64,000 bases of DNA from Flavobacterium salilacus subsp. salilacus (GCF_004634195.1 NZ_SKBP01000002.1:248001-312000); one strand, 5' to 3'; shown: positions 53,397-63,715, counted from the stretch's first letter. Notes: generated from the sequence alone by a model not told the origin. Translations and numbers: made by a program.

Positions 53397-53652
53397 TTTT
53401 GTTTAGTTTATTTTTTAGTTATTATTTAACAGATACTCAAAGTATCATTTTTGTAATTAAGCTAATTGTAGCTACTCAATCGAATTTGTACTTATAATTA
53501 CTTTTCAAATGTCAAATAAAAAAACCACTTTTGTCTGCGTATAATTACCTGATTTTAAATTATGTATAAATACTTATTTGTAAAGCACAGCCTATATTTA
53601 AATATCCTATTACATCAATTACTTATACAATGAAGAATTTATTTAAAATTGG

Positions 53653-53683
53653 TTTGTGTTTATAAATAATGGTTGTATATTTG
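53653..53683 (+). promoter_or_regulatory. Consensus promoter of the initiator tRNA gene
   Basis: TTTG (53653-53656), a 19-nt spacer, then TATATTTG (53676-53683): a full match to the Bacteroidota TTTG-N19-TAnnTTTG promoter. The tRNA begins 12 bp later. Confidence 0.85.
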
Positions 53684-53695
53684 CACCACAAACAT

Positions 53696-53768
<73 letters not shown>

Positions 53769-53772
53769 CTAA

Positions 53773-53806
53773 GAAAACCCATCAGTAAAACTGGTGGGTT
53801 TTTTAT
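53773..53806 (+). terminator. Terminator after tRNA-fMet
   Basis: Stem AAAACCCATCAGT / ACTGGTGGGTTTT (one mismatch or wobble) with AAA loop and T-run, 5 bp after the tRNA. Confidence 0.82.
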
Positions 53807-53856
53807 TATACCCCCGTAAAGAATTCTGTGTATTTTTATACCGTAATTTTTTATAC

Positions 53857-54633
53857 ATGGCATTATATATAGTTTTAGGATTGTTATTGTTATTAGGGAT
53901 TTATTTCTTTAAAGAATCCAAACGCCGGGTAGCACAGCCTTTTCCTGAAAAATGGCATGACTTGTTATTGGATAATGTGCTGTTTTATAGCAAGCTCCCC
54001 AAACAAAAGCAAATCGTTTTTCAAAAGCGTATGATGAAATTCCTGAGTGAGGTATATATTGACGGGGTACAGTTTGAAATAACAGATTTGGATAAAATCT
54101 TCGTTGCATCCAGTGCCGTAATACCTGTTTTTGGTTTTGACGAATGGCATTACTACAATTTAAGCGGAATTATACTGTATCCTGATCATTTTAATGAAGA
54201 CCTTGAATTTGCCGACAATGTTGACTCGCGCCATGTTGGCGGACTGGTAGGTAGTGGCAGGTTTGAAAAACAAATGATTTTATCCCGAAAAGCACTCCAT
54301 CAGGGTTTTACAAACACTACCGACAAAAACAATACGGGTATTCACGAATTTGTGCATTTAATTGACAAAATGGACGGGAATGTTGACGGAGTACCCCAAA
54401 TATTATTGGGACACCAATATACCATCCCCTGGCTAAACCTTATTCATAAAAAAATGGAAGCCATAAACAATGATAAATCAGATATACGGGCATATGGAGG
54501 AACTAAACAAGCTGAGTTTTTTGCTGTAGCTTCAGAATATTTTTTTGAACGACCCCATTTATTCAGAAGAAAGCATCCTGAGCTGTATAAAATGATGAAA
54601 GCATGCTTTCGCCAAAAAGTAAAATCTGAATAA
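53857..54633 (+). CDS. mtfA: MtfA-family zinc-dependent peptidase
   Basis: A 258-residue protein of the MtfA family (DgsA/Mlc anti-repressor and metallopeptidase in enterobacteria). The start is set at 53857 (MALYIVLG), since the upstream ATG at 53794 lies inside the tRNA terminator. One N-terminal transmembrane helix (about 2-17) is present, unlike the soluble E. coli protein. The zinc motif is HEFVH (163-167, in GIHEFVHLIDKMDG), with the downstream Glu in AEFFAVASEYFFE. The role in this lineage is not established. Confidence 0.85.
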   Translation: MALYIVLGLLLLLGIYFFKESKRRVAQPFPEKWHDLLLDNVLFYSKLPKQKQIVFQKRMMKFLSEVYIDGVQFEITDLDKIFVASSAVIPVFGFDEWHYYNLSGIILYPDHFNEDLEFADNVDSRHVGGLVGSGRFEKQMILSRKALHQGFTNTTDKNNTGIHEFVHLIDKMDGNVDGVPQILLGHQYTIPWLNLIHKKMEAINNDKSDIRAYGGTKQAEFFAVASEYFFERPHLFRRKHPELYKMMKACFRQKVKSE

Positions 54634-54692
54634 TTATTTTAGCAAAAAAAGGTTCTGAAAACAAAATACGGCTATTAAACGTATCTTTTCAT

Positions 54693-54736
54693 TACCTTTG
54701 CAGTATATTTTAACCTCTCATTCGAGAGGTTTTTTA
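54693..54736 (+). promoter_or_regulatory. era promoter element followed at once by a terminator-like hairpin
   Basis: TACCTTTG (54693-54700) fits the -7 consensus. About 11 bp further on, AACCTCTC / GAGAGGTT with ATTC loop and a TTTTTT run (54711-54736) forms an intrinsic-terminator-like hairpin that ends 12 bp before the era ATG. It may be the terminator of mtfA or a 5' attenuator of era. Confidence 0.6.
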
Positions 54737-54747
54737 ATTTCCATACT

Positions 54748-55635
54748 ATGGCACATAAAGCAGGTTTTGTAAATATTATAGGCAACCCCAACGTGGGCAA
54801 GAGTACCCTTATGAATGCGTTTGTGGGCGAACGCCTTTCTATCATTACCAGTAAGGCACAAACCACACGCCACCGCATACTGGGTATTGTGAATGGTGAA
54901 GATTTTCAGGTAGTACTGTCAGACACTCCGGGTATTATTAAGCCTGCCTATGAGTTACAATCTAATATGATGGATTTTGTAAAATCGGCATTTGAAGATG
55001 CTGATATACTAATCTATATGGTCGAGATTGGCGAGAAAGAACTTAAAGACGAAGCCTTCTTTAATAAAATAATTCATTCTAAAATACCGGTGCTGCTCTT
55101 ATTAAACAAGATAGACAAATCCGGCCAGGAGCAACTGGAAGAGCAGGTACAGCTATGGCAGGAAAAAGTACCCAATGCTGAACTTTACCCCATATCGGCA
55201 CTCGAAAACTTTAATGTAAAAGAAGTTTTTAACCGTATTATTGAGCTATTACCCGAATCGCCGCCATTTTACCCGAAAGATGCCCTGACCGATAAACCGG
55301 AACGCTTTTTTGTAAACGAAACCATACGCGAAAAAATATTGCTTAATTACGAAAAAGAAATACCCTATGCTGTAGAGATAGAAACAGAGGAATTTTTGGA
55401 AGATGATGACATTATTCGCATCCGTGCCGTAATTATGGTAGAGCGCGATACTCAAAAAGGAATTATAATAGGGCACAAAGGCGCTGCCATAAAAAAAGTG
55501 GGCATACAGGCTCGCGAAGACCTCGAAAAATTCTTTGGCAAACAAATACATATCGAAATGTTTGTAAAGGTTAATAAAAACTGGAGGAGCAACCCATATC
55601 AACTGAAACGTTTTGGGTACAATAATAATAAATAG
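54748..55635 (+). CDS. era: GTPase Era
   Basis: A 295-residue 16S rRNA-binding GTPase for 30S maturation. G1 motif GNPNVGKST (12-20), switch TTRHRILG, G3 DTPG and G4 NKID are present, and a C-terminal KH domain contains GHKGAAIKKVG. Length and layout are standard. It is followed by der. Confidence 0.97.
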   Translation: MAHKAGFVNIIGNPNVGKSTLMNAFVGERLSIITSKAQTTRHRILGIVNGEDFQVVLSDTPGIIKPAYELQSNMMDFVKSAFEDADILIYMVEIGEKELKDEAFFNKIIHSKIPVLLLLNKIDKSGQEQLEEQVQLWQEKVPNAELYPISALENFNVKEVFNRIIELLPESPPFYPKDALTDKPERFFVNETIREKILLNYEKEIPYAVEIETEEFLEDDDIIRIRAVIMVERDTQKGIIIGHKGAAIKKVGIQAREDLEKFFGKQIHIEMFVKVNKNWRSNPYQLKRFGYNNNK

Positions 55636-55659
55636 TCTTATAAGTAAATAGGAAAAAGC

Positions 55660-55733
55660 CAATAGCCAATAGCTATTACTGCACGCTATTAATTAACTAA
55701 TGGCTAATGCCTTATGGCTAATCACTTTTTATA
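55660..55733. repeat. Imperfect inverted repeat between era and der
   Basis: AAGCCAATAGCCAATAGCTATTA on the left and TAATGGCTAATGCCTTATGGCTAAT on the right are roughly complementary around a short AT-rich loop, and each arm contains tandem copies of a 7-8 base unit. It has no coding capacity and lies just before the der promoter. Confidence 0.5.
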
Positions 55734-55735
55734 CT

Positions 55736-55743
55736 TACTTTTG
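55736..55743 (+). promoter_or_regulatory. -7 element of der
   Basis: TACTTTTG matches TAnnTTTG, 21 bp before the der ATG at 55765. Confidence 0.6.
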
Positions 55744-55764
55744 CAAAAAATTTAAAACAAGTTA

Positions 55765-57075
55765 ATGAATAATATCGTAGCCATAGTAGGACGCCCCAAT
55801 GTAGGCAAATCAACTTTTTTTAACCGACTGATACAACGCAGGGAAGCTATTGTAGATTCCGTTAGCGGAGTTACGCGCGACAGGAACTATGGTAAAAGCG
55901 AGTGGAATGGTAAAGAATTCTCGGTTATTGATACCGGAGGGTATATAAAAGGGTCTGATGATGTATTCGAAGGCGAAATACGCAGGCAGGTAGAGCTTGC
56001 TATAGATGAGGCAGATGTTATTATATTTTTAGTAGATGTAGAAGAAGGTATTACCCCAATGGATGAGGAGGTTGCAAAACTGCTTCGAAAAGTAACCAAG
56101 CCCGTACTGCTTGCCGTAAATAAAGTTGATAACGCTATGCGCGAAAAAGATGCTATAGAGTTTTACAATTTAGGGCTGGGCGATTACTATACTTTTGCCG
56201 GAATGAGCGGTTCGGGCACAGGAGATTTACTGGATGCACTTGTAGAATTGTTGCCCAATGCACAAGAGCCTGACGAAAATGCCGAAGAGCTTCCGCGCTT
56301 TGCAGTAGTAGGGCGTCCCAATGCCGGTAAATCATCATTTATCAATGCACTTATTGGCGAAGACCGTTTTGTGGTTACTGATATTGCAGGCACTACCCGC
56401 GATGCTATAGATACTACCTACAACCGTTTTGGGTTTGAATTTAAATTGGTAGATACCGCAGGAATACGCCGTAAAGCTAAGGTAAAGGAAGATTTAGAAT
56501 TTTACTCGGTAATGCGCTCCGTAAGAGCCATAGAGCATAGTGATATATGTATCTTAGTTATAGATGCCACTCGCGGATTTGAAGGTCAGGACCAAAGTAT
56601 ATTTTGGCTTGCTGAAAAAAACCGTAAAGGGGTAGTTATATTGGTTAACAAATGGGACTTGGTAGAAAAAGACACGATGAGCACACGAAATTATGAGCTC
56701 AAAATCAGAGAGGAACTGCAGCCTTTTACCGATGTGCCGATATTGTTCGTTTCTGCAATAACCAAACAGCGTTTGCTGAAAGCATTAGAAACTGCTGTTG
56801 AGGTTTTTGAAAACAGAAAACAGCGTATTGCTACCTCTAAACTTAACGAAATTATGTTGCCTATTATAGAGCAAAACCCACCACCGGCACTAAAAGGTAA
56901 ATATGTAAAAATAAAATTCTGTATGCAGTTGCCCACCCCCACTCCACAGTTTGTATTTTTCTGCAACCTGCCACAGTATGTAAAAGAACCGTATAAACGT
57001 TTCCTTGAAAACAAGATGCGGGATATATTTAACCTATCAGGTGTACCGATAGATATCTATTTCCGTCAGAAATAA
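55765..57075 (+). CDS. der: GTPase Der (EngA)
   Basis: A 436-residue double-GTPase needed for 50S ribosome assembly. Two G domains are visible: GRPNVGKST (8-16) with DTGG, and a second GRPNAGKSS (about 182-190) with DTAGIRRK and NKWD. The C-terminal KH-like domain follows. Standard length. Confidence 0.97.
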   Translation: MNNIVAIVGRPNVGKSTFFNRLIQRREAIVDSVSGVTRDRNYGKSEWNGKEFSVIDTGGYIKGSDDVFEGEIRRQVELAIDEADVIIFLVDVEEGITPMDEEVAKLLRKVTKPVLLAVNKVDNAMREKDAIEFYNLGLGDYYTFAGMSGSGTGDLLDALVELLPNAQEPDENAEELPRFAVVGRPNAGKSSFINALIGEDRFVVTDIAGTTRDAIDTTYNRFGFEFKLVDTAGIRRKAKVKEDLEFYSVMRSVRAIEHSDICILVIDATRGFEGQDQSIFWLAEKNRKGVVILVNKWDLVEKDTMSTRNYELKIREELQPFTDVPILFVSAITKQRLLKALETAVEVFENRKQRIATSKLNEIMLPIIEQNPPPALKGKYVKIKFCMQLPTPTPQFVFFCNLPQYVKEPYKRFLENKMRDIFNLSGVPIDIYFRQK

Positions 57076-57080
57076 TATAA

Positions 57081-57109
57081 AAAACCGAAGTTTACACTTC
57101 GGTTTTTTT
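57081..57109 (+). terminator. Terminator of der
   Basis: Stem AAAACCGAAGT / ACTTCGGTTTT, loop TTAC, then T-run, 5 bp after the stop. Confidence 0.9.
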
Positions 57110-57214
57110 GTTAATGTTTTATCTCCGTAACTCATAAACTTGCATTTTATATACTAAAGCGGTTATTTCGCAGTTTATAAGAGTAACCTTACTTAACCAA
57201 CTAATAATATATTC

Positions 57215-59998
57215 ATGCAAAAAGGCTTAACCCTCCTTCTATTACTATGCACGGCTTTATGCTTTAGTCAAAATGTAACGCTGAAAGGCAAAGTAACCGA
57301 CCCTGATAATTTACCTCTCGAATCTGCTACCGTTTATCTCACTTCCGTTAAAGACTCTACGGTTATAGACTATACCCTAACTGACAAAAGCGGGAATTGG
57401 GAAATGAGGGCAAGAGTTAAAGATGAGCCTACAGACTTAAAAATATCTTTTATTGGTTTTACCGACTACAAACAACGGCTGGAAAAAATAACCGAAGATA
57501 AAGACTTTGGTACATTTAAAATGGCAGATAAATCTACCCAACTGAATGAGGTAGTAATAGAAAGTGAAGTACCTCCCATAAGGATGAAATCGGATACATT
57601 AGAGTTTAATGCATCCTCATTTAAAGTACGACCGGATGCCAATGTAGAAGCCCTGATAAAACAACTGCCGGGGGTAGAAATTGACAGCGAGGGTAAGATA
57701 ACCGTAAACGGGAAAGAAGTAAACCAGATACTGGTAAACGGAAAACCATTTTTTGATAAAGACGGAAAAATTGCCTTGCAAAACCTGCCTGCCGAAATTA
57801 TAGAAAAAGTACAGGTAAGCGATACTAAAACAAAAAAAGAAGAACTGACAGGGCAAGCGGCAAGCGGCAACAATGCCAGTATAAACCTAACCATACAGGA
57901 GGATAAAAACAAAGGATTATTCGGTAAGTTTATGGGAGGCTACGGTACTGATGAAAGGTATGAAAGCAGTGGCTTGATAAACTATTTTAAAGACAAACGA
58001 AAGATAAGCGTACTGGCTTCCAGCAACAACATTAACGCTTCGGGGTTTTCTATGAATGAAATATTCGACAATATGGGCGGCGGGCGTAACAGTAATACCT
58101 ACAACATTATTAATGGCGCACGGAATAACGGCAGTGGTATTACCATATCGAACATGGTTGGGCTTAATTATGCGGATGAATGGATTAAAAATTTGGAGTC
58201 TAACCTGAGTTATTTTTATACCAGTGCCGATACTGAAAACAGAAACAGAACAAAACAGATTACTTACCTTACGGACAGCAACGGTGTTACCGGAAATAGT
58301 TTAATAACCGAATCGTCATCAACAACTGATAACGAACAATATGCGCATAACTTCAACACCCAGTTTGAGTTTAAAATTGACTCTACCTCTACTATTTATT
58401 TCGACCCGAAATTTAGCTTGGCAAATTCTAAGAACAGGAATACTTCGCAGGAGTCAACCCGCAACCAGGATGATATACTTCTTAATGAAAGTAACGGTTC
58501 TACTTTTTCTGAAAACGATAATAAGGGTTACAGCAGCTCATTAGATTATAATAAATCGTTTGGTAAAAAAGGGCGTTACCTGAATGTAGGATTTAATAAT
58601 GACAACACAATTGATGAAGGTGCTAACTTTAATAACTCAATAACTACGTTTTATGACAATGAAACGGGAGAGGTAACTAATGATAACCGGGACCAGGTGC
58701 GCTATAACAGGCAGTTGAGCGACAGGTATACTATTGAATTAGAATATTCCGAACCTATTACCGATTCGCTGAAAATAATAACAGCGATAGATTATAGAAT
58801 AGCGCGGGATATAGAAGACCGAGATGGTTTTAACTTTGAACCGGAAACCGATGCATATACCCGCAGAAACGACTCGCTTACCAATTATTTGGCGTCCGAT
58901 ATAAATACCGTTACTCCTACGATAGGAATAACATTAAACAAAAATAAATACTATTTGAGCATTTCGGGAGGAACAGCCATTACAGATTTTAATAATAACG
59001 GAAGCTACAGAGGTAATGATTATACTGTAAAGAAAAACTATATATTACCCAATATTGATGCAAACTTTAACTACAGGTTTACAAAAACAAAATCAGTGTA
59101 TATGGGTTATGGCTATGATGTAGATTTTCCGCAAGCCAGACAGGTACTGCCTATAGAAGACGTTAGCAACGCACTGTTTACCCAAACGGGTAATCCTGAT
59201 TTAGACCCTAATAAAAGTCATTTTCTGTACATGAATTATAGAAATTTTGATTATGCCACACGTTCCGGCTATAGTTTTTACGGAGGGGGCAATTTTTATG
59301 ACAGCAGGATAGTAGCTACTACCGAGATTAGTAATACTGCCAAGCGTACAACCACTTATACCAATATATCAGGAACCTATAATACTTGGTTTGGGGGTAA
59401 CTGGAGTAAGTCGGTAAAAGGAGAAGGACATACATACCGTTATAATATAGGGATTAACGGTAATTTTAATTTAGATAAAGGTTTTACAAATGGCGAAGCC
59501 TATGAAGCAAAACAAATAAGGATTTCCCCCCGTGTAAACTTTACTTGGGAGTATGGCGATTTACTTACCGTTAACCCCTCATACAACTTTAGTTATAATG
59601 AAACGAATTATACCAACTATACGATAGATGCAAACAATTATACCACGCACAGGTTGAATTTAGAAACCACATCGCGCTGGCCTAACCATTTTGTATTTGG
59701 TAACGACTTCGGGTACACCTACAATTCTAACTTGGGCGATGGGTTTAAAAAAGATTTTTACCTATGGAATACCAGCCTTGGGTATAACTTTTTAAATGAA
59801 AAGTTACTGTTTAAAGTAAAGGTTTATGATATACTGAACCAAAACTTAGGCACTTCCAGAACCATCACACCTACCTCTGTTTACGACCAGGAAAACATTG
59901 TACTGAAACGATATGTAATGTTCTCGCTTACCTATAAAATCGAGAAATTCGGAGGAAAGAAAAAAGATGATGACGCACACCGTATTTGGTGGTTTTAA
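57215..59998 (+). CDS. Outer-membrane beta-barrel (TonB-receptor-like) family protein
   Basis: A 927-residue protein with a signal peptide (1-18), a carboxypeptidase-like regulatory domain (about 22-110, GKVTDPDNLPLESATVYL), a degenerate plug domain (about 130-215, VEALIKQLPGVEIDSEGKIT, LVNGKPFF) and a large barrel ending RIWWF. This is the common Bacteroidota 'outer membrane beta-barrel family' type. The ligand is unknown. It has no SusD partner. The 3' side carries a copy of the palindromic repeat. Confidence 0.85.
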   Translation: MQKGLTLLLLLCTALCFSQNVTLKGKVTDPDNLPLESATVYLTSVKDSTVIDYTLTDKSGNWEMRARVKDEPTDLKISFIGFTDYKQRLEKITEDKDFGTFKMADKSTQLNEVVIESEVPPIRMKSDTLEFNASSFKVRPDANVEALIKQLPGVEIDSEGKITVNGKEVNQILVNGKPFFDKDGKIALQNLPAEIIEKVQVSDTKTKKEELTGQAASGNNASINLTIQEDKNKGLFGKFMGGYGTDERYESSGLINYFKDKRKISVLASSNNINASGFSMNEIFDNMGGGRNSNTYNIINGARNNGSGITISNMVGLNYADEWIKNLESNLSYFYTSADTENRNRTKQITYLTDSNGVTGNSLITESSSTTDNEQYAHNFNTQFEFKIDSTSTIYFDPKFSLANSKNRNTSQESTRNQDDILLNESNGSTFSENDNKGYSSSLDYNKSFGKKGRYLNVGFNNDNTIDEGANFNNSITTFYDNETGEVTNDNRDQVRYNRQLSDRYTIELEYSEPITDSLKIITAIDYRIARDIEDRDGFNFEPETDAYTRRNDSLTNYLASDINTVTPTIGITLNKNKYYLSISGGTAITDFNNNGSYRGNDYTVKKNYILPNIDANFNYRFTKTKSVYMGYGYDVDFPQARQVLPIEDVSNALFTQTGNPDLDPNKSHFLYMNYRNFDYATRSGYSFYGGGNFYDSRIVATTEISNTAKRTTTYTNISGTYNTWFGGNWSKSVKGEGHTYRYNIGINGNFNLDKGFTNGEAYEAKQIRISPRVNFTWEYGDLLTVNPSYNFSYNETNYTNYTIDANNYTTHRLNLETTSRWPNHFVFGNDFGYTYNSNLGDGFKKDFYLWNTSLGYNFLNEKLLFKVKVYDILNQNLGTSRTITPTSVYDQENIVLKRYVMFSLTYKIEKFGGKKKDDDAHRIWWF

Positions 59999-60007
59999 CA
60001 CATAAAA

Positions 60008-60142
60008 AAGGGGCAACCTCAAAAGTGTCATTCTGAATGTAATGTAAGGGAGTGAAGAATCTCAATTGTTTAATAAACAAGAGATTCTTCCTTCGTCAGG
60101 ATGACAAAAATGCTTGTTTAAGCACTTTTGAGACAGCCCTTT
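60008..60142. repeat. Palindromic interspersed repeat, copy 2
   Basis: About 135 bp with terminal inverted repeats (AAGGGGCAACCTCAAAAGTG and, inverted, AAGGGCTGTCTCAAAAGTGC) and an inner inverted repeat GAAGAATCTC / GAGATTCTTC. It shares the AAGAGATTCTTCCTTCGTCAGGATGAC core (20+ bases) with copy 1. It fills the gap between the two convergent genes almost entirely, so it could serve as their terminator. Confidence 0.85.
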
Positions 60143-60143
60143 C

Positions 60144-62561
60144 TTATTTAAAAGTAAATGCTACGGTAAGCTTAAAAACAATATTATCATTAAAATCGTT
60201 ATAAGCATACCCTCCGTACCGATAAAAAGCTCCTGCACCAAACCCTAAATATCCCATATTAACATAGTTCATTTTTATCAAATGGTCTGCTTGCAACCCT
60301 GTTTCCAGATAAAGTTTATCTTTTGTCTTAAAATCGATACCTTGCAGTAACTCCCGATTTTTTAAATCGCCCCAGCCAATATTGTTGTGAATAGAAATAT
60401 AAGGCTGAAAGCTGCCTGATTTAAATAATAATCCGCCAAAACTATGGCTTGTAAAAAGATTCACATACCGGTCTGATACAAATTCATAAGGAAGTACGGT
60501 TTGAAAGGTGTTTTTTATAATAACCCTGATATCATTATCATAACTGCCCTCGCCGGTAAAAAGTAAACCGTAGGGCAAAGGTGTATCAATATACCCTCCT
60601 TCAACCCTAAAAGTTGTTTTTCCTAAGTTTTTAATAAAAAAAGAATGCTGTACAACAGCTTCAATTTTATTATAGTTAAAATCGCCGTCAAGAGTACCTT
60701 TTAAACCTTTGGTATAATTTAAATACAAAACGGGATAGGGTAAATCTGTGGTTACATTTTGCCCGAAAGACTGTACTATTTTTTCTTTATAGGCAAAGCG
60801 CATATTAACTCCTATTGTGGTATTGGTATATCGGTTTATAAAAGGAGCTACTGCGCCAAAGGCATAATCATATTTCGGAGTTATTTTGGCATGATTAAAA
60901 CTTAAATTCCATTTAGTATAACGCAAAGCACGAAAACTTGTGGTAAAACTTTCTTCACGAAGCCTGTCCATACGATAGGCAATAACGCTGCGAAAGTCGT
61001 AATAACTAAATTCAGGAAATTTAAACCCGTGCTCCCCTATTTCCACTAAGTTGTCCTGATATTTTAGCCCCATTGTAAATTCATTTCTTTTGGAAAACTC
61101 ATAATTTACCCCTCCGCCATATTTCCATTCAGAATCTTTAGTACCATAACCAAAAAAACCGCCAAGTTCCAGTTTTTTAAAGAGGCGTTCGTTAGTATAA
61201 AGCCCTAACCCTAATCGAAAACCTTCATATTTGTTATATACCAGTGTCTTTCCTATATCAATATCAACATATTTTATGGGAATCCTCCCTCTTACTGCTT
61301 TTTCCATAAAGGTAAGCAAACCATCAAAGTTATTTTTCTGCCCAATGCTGTCAATAATACGATAAGTACTTAGTTCTATAGTATCTAAAGGAATATTGCG
61401 TGCCTTAAGCCAAAAAAGACTGTCTTTTTGGGCTGCATCTTCTTTTATCCATACCGACTCTACTCTGAAATTTCGTTTATTTATAGGTACATTTATGGCT
61501 ATACTGTCAATAAAACTTTTGCCTTGCACCATCATCCCCTTACCCTTTTCAGGATACTCCTTTAAATCTAACGCATAATCAAGCTGCTGCGGAAACCAAT
61601 ATCCTTCGGGTGTAAAAGTATATTGTTGCTGTATTCTTAAATCTATTTTTCCTTTTTCATGGGGCGATGCCGTAACGTTTTGAAGGGCATACTTGTTTGT
61701 ATTAACATATAAAAGCCCTGTAAGTGCTTCAAAATTCTTTTTAGGCAATGGTTCGTATGATATAACATAAACAGTATCTCTGCTGGTATAAAGGGTATCC
61801 TGTAGTGTAAACCTGTATTTATTAAGACTTCCTTTGCTGATGGGGTTAAGATAATTTACATCCAGAAAAGGTATATTATCTTTATAAAACGAGAAGGGTT
61901 GTAAATCAGTAGCAAGGGAGGCAAATGAAGGGTTATTAAACCCTGATACTTTGGTTGCCAAAACTACTTCTTCGCTGTTATCAGGGTTCACAAATTTACG
62001 TTCGGTAACGGATTCCATCATAAAAATATGAGCATTTTTAAGCAACCTATTCATGCTGATGCTGTCATTTGCATCTTTATGCTTAAAATCGAAAACAACT
62101 TTATTGTAAGAACGGTAACGAAACGAACCTATGTTTTCGGGATTATTAAGCTCTTTATTGGCAATTACTTTCCGCATAATGGCATTAGCCGGATTTTCTC
62201 CGGGGTTAATAACAAGTTCTTTAAGCTCGTTGGCAGAAAAATTCATTGCTATTACTAAACCTTTCACGTCTCCTGACAGAGGTAAACTCACATTACTGTA
62301 ACCTACATAGCTACAGGTAAGCGAGTGCAATGCTTCTTCGTTGCTGTAATAGGAAAAGCTGCCGTTAATATCTGCTGTAATACCAAGTTTAGGATTTTGG
62401 TTAAAAATAATATTGGCAAATGCAAGCGGATCGCCGGTTGTTTTATCGATAACCTTACCGCTGATATGATTTTGAGCATAAAGAAACAACGGACACGCCA
62501 GGAAGAAGAAACTAAAGAGTAATTGTAAACTCTGAACTTTGAAATATTTTTTTAACGGCAT
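60144..62561 (-). CDS. DUF5686 and carboxypeptidase-regulatory domain outer-membrane protein
   Basis: An 805-residue outer-membrane protein with a signal peptide (about 1-29), a carboxypeptidase-like regulatory domain (about 32-115, GKVIDKTTGDPLAFANIIF), a central region and a C-terminal barrel of the DUF5686 family (AGAFYRYGGYAYNDFNDN...TVAFTFK). DUF5686 proteins are widespread in Bacteroidota with unknown role. Its stop lies 1 bp from the repeat at 60008-60142. Confidence 0.85.
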   Translation of the reverse strand: MPLKKYFKVQSLQLLFSFFFLACPLFLYAQNHISGKVIDKTTGDPLAFANIIFNQNPKLGITADINGSFSYYSNEEALHSLTCSYVGYSNVSLPLSGDVKGLVIAMNFSANELKELVINPGENPANAIMRKVIANKELNNPENIGSFRYRSYNKVVFDFKHKDANDSISMNRLLKNAHIFMMESVTERKFVNPDNSEEVVLATKVSGFNNPSFASLATDLQPFSFYKDNIPFLDVNYLNPISKGSLNKYRFTLQDTLYTSRDTVYVISYEPLPKKNFEALTGLLYVNTNKYALQNVTASPHEKGKIDLRIQQQYTFTPEGYWFPQQLDYALDLKEYPEKGKGMMVQGKSFIDSIAINVPINKRNFRVESVWIKEDAAQKDSLFWLKARNIPLDTIELSTYRIIDSIGQKNNFDGLLTFMEKAVRGRIPIKYVDIDIGKTLVYNKYEGFRLGLGLYTNERLFKKLELGGFFGYGTKDSEWKYGGGVNYEFSKRNEFTMGLKYQDNLVEIGEHGFKFPEFSYYDFRSVIAYRMDRLREESFTTSFRALRYTKWNLSFNHAKITPKYDYAFGAVAPFINRYTNTTIGVNMRFAYKEKIVQSFGQNVTTDLPYPVLYLNYTKGLKGTLDGDFNYNKIEAVVQHSFFIKNLGKTTFRVEGGYIDTPLPYGLLFTGEGSYDNDIRVIIKNTFQTVLPYEFVSDRYVNLFTSHSFGGLLFKSGSFQPYISIHNNIGWGDLKNRELLQGIDFKTKDKLYLETGLQADHLIKMNYVNMGYLGFGAGAFYRYGGYAYNDFNDNIVFKLTVAFTFK

Positions 62562-62860
62562 ATTTTTTTCAGTATAAGCAATAAGTTTAATTTATTTTTA
62601 ACAATATTTCCCTACAAATTTCAAGCCATGAAAAAACCTGTAAACCAACGTTTTATATCCATTCACTTCAATGCAACAGCAATATATTAATTTCTTTTTA
62701 TTGCAGGCAAAGCTTAATTTGAATATATACGATAAAAGTTGCTGTACTATTTTAATTAACCCCCTGAATGAATGGCACAACCATTTTAATATTTTGATTT
62801 TAAGATATCTAAAATATAAAAATGATGAAAACAAGTCGTTTTTGATAGTTTTGAACAGTA
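62562..62860. other. Intergenic region, no supported gene
   Basis: About 300 AT-rich bases between the start of the DUF5686 gene and the terminator of the TPM gene. It should contain the DUF5686 promoter, but no good TAnnTTTG element could be placed. A 67-codon open frame (62671-62874) runs into the terminator and is not supported. Confidence 0.6.
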
Positions 62861-62892
62861 AAAAGGGGCAGTAATTAACTGCCCCTTTTTTA
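62861..62892. terminator. Terminator of the TPM-domain genes (bidirectional)
   Basis: Stem AAAAGGGGCAGT / ACTGCCCCTTTT, loop AATTA, flanked by T-runs on each strand, 23 bp after the TPM gene stop. Confidence 0.88.
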
Positions 62893-62914
62893 TATTTATA
62901 TTCTGAGTATAAAA

Positions 62915-63715
62915 TTACCAACCTCCTGATGCGCCACCGCCGCCAAAGCCGCCGCCGCCGAAGCCTCCTCCGAAACCGCCGCCGCCAAAGCCGCCGCCAC
63001 CGGAATGACCTCCGCCAAAACCGCCGCTTCGACCAAGACTGCTCAGTATCAAGATATCGGCAAGTGTAGAGCCATAGCCTCCCCCTCTGCCGCCACGACC
63101 TCCGCCGCCACGTCGGGAAACAGCCGATATGATAAAAATAATAAGTATAACAGAAAAGATTATTGCTCCTATGGGAAAGCCTGTATCACGCTTTCTCTCA
63201 CCTTTATATTCCCCCTGCATTACCTGCATTATAGCCGTCGTACCTTTATCGATACCCGCATAATAATTTCCGGCTTTAAATTCAGGTTTAATATCATTTT
63301 CAATAATCAGCTTGGAAACCGCATCCGTCATAAGGTGCTCTGTACCCCTGCCTGTTTGTATTGCCATCTTTCTGTCGTCAACCGCAATAAGCAACAGTAT
63401 CCCGTTATCTTTTCCTTCCTGCCCTATGCCCCAAGTATCGGCTATATCAAAAGCATACTTCCAAATATCTTCGCCTCCTGTGGTATTTACAGCTACTACT
63501 ACTATTTGGGTAGATGTAGTATCGGCATAGTTAATCAGCTTTTGTTCAATACTCTTCTTTTCGCTTTCATTTAAAATTTTAGTATCAAAATCGTAATAAC
63601 TGGTTTGAAAAGATGGTTTTTTGGGTATATTGGCATTTTGCCCATAAGAACTTAAGCACAAAATGAGCAGCAATAATGTGGCTATATGTTTTGTATGTAG
63701 AGTAATATTTTTCAT
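62915..63715 (-). CDS. TPM-domain protein (YgcG-like) with Gly-rich tail
   Basis: A 266-residue membrane protein with a signal peptide (1-25, ending SYGQ), a periplasmic TPM domain (about 40-180, TQIVVVAVNTTGGEDI, DNGILLLIAVDDRKMAIQTG), one transmembrane helix (about 181-198) and a cytoplasmic Arg/Gly tail ending in repeats of GGGGFGG. It abuts the stop of the gene upstream (TAA-ATG), so the two form an operon. In other Bacteroidota a lemA gene usually precedes the pair. The role is unknown. Confidence 0.87.
   Translation of the reverse strand: MKNITLHTKHIATLLLLILCLSSYGQNANIPKKPSFQTSYYDFDTKILNESEKKSIEQKLINYADTTSTQIVVVAVNTTGGEDIWKYAFDIADTWGIGQEGKDNGILLLIAVDDRKMAIQTGRGTEHLMTDAVSKLIIENDIKPEFKAGNYYAGIDKGTTAIMQVMQGEYKGERKRDTGFPIGAIIFSVILIIFIISAVSRRGGGGRGGRGGGYGSTLADILILSSLGRSGGFGGGHSGGGGFGGGGFGGGFGGGGFGGGGASGGW

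Noticed and set aside
62671..62874. 67-codon open frame on the plus strand in the gap before the TPM genes
   Set aside because: It has no clear ribosome-binding site or family match, is AT-rich in composition and runs into a strong terminator hairpin.
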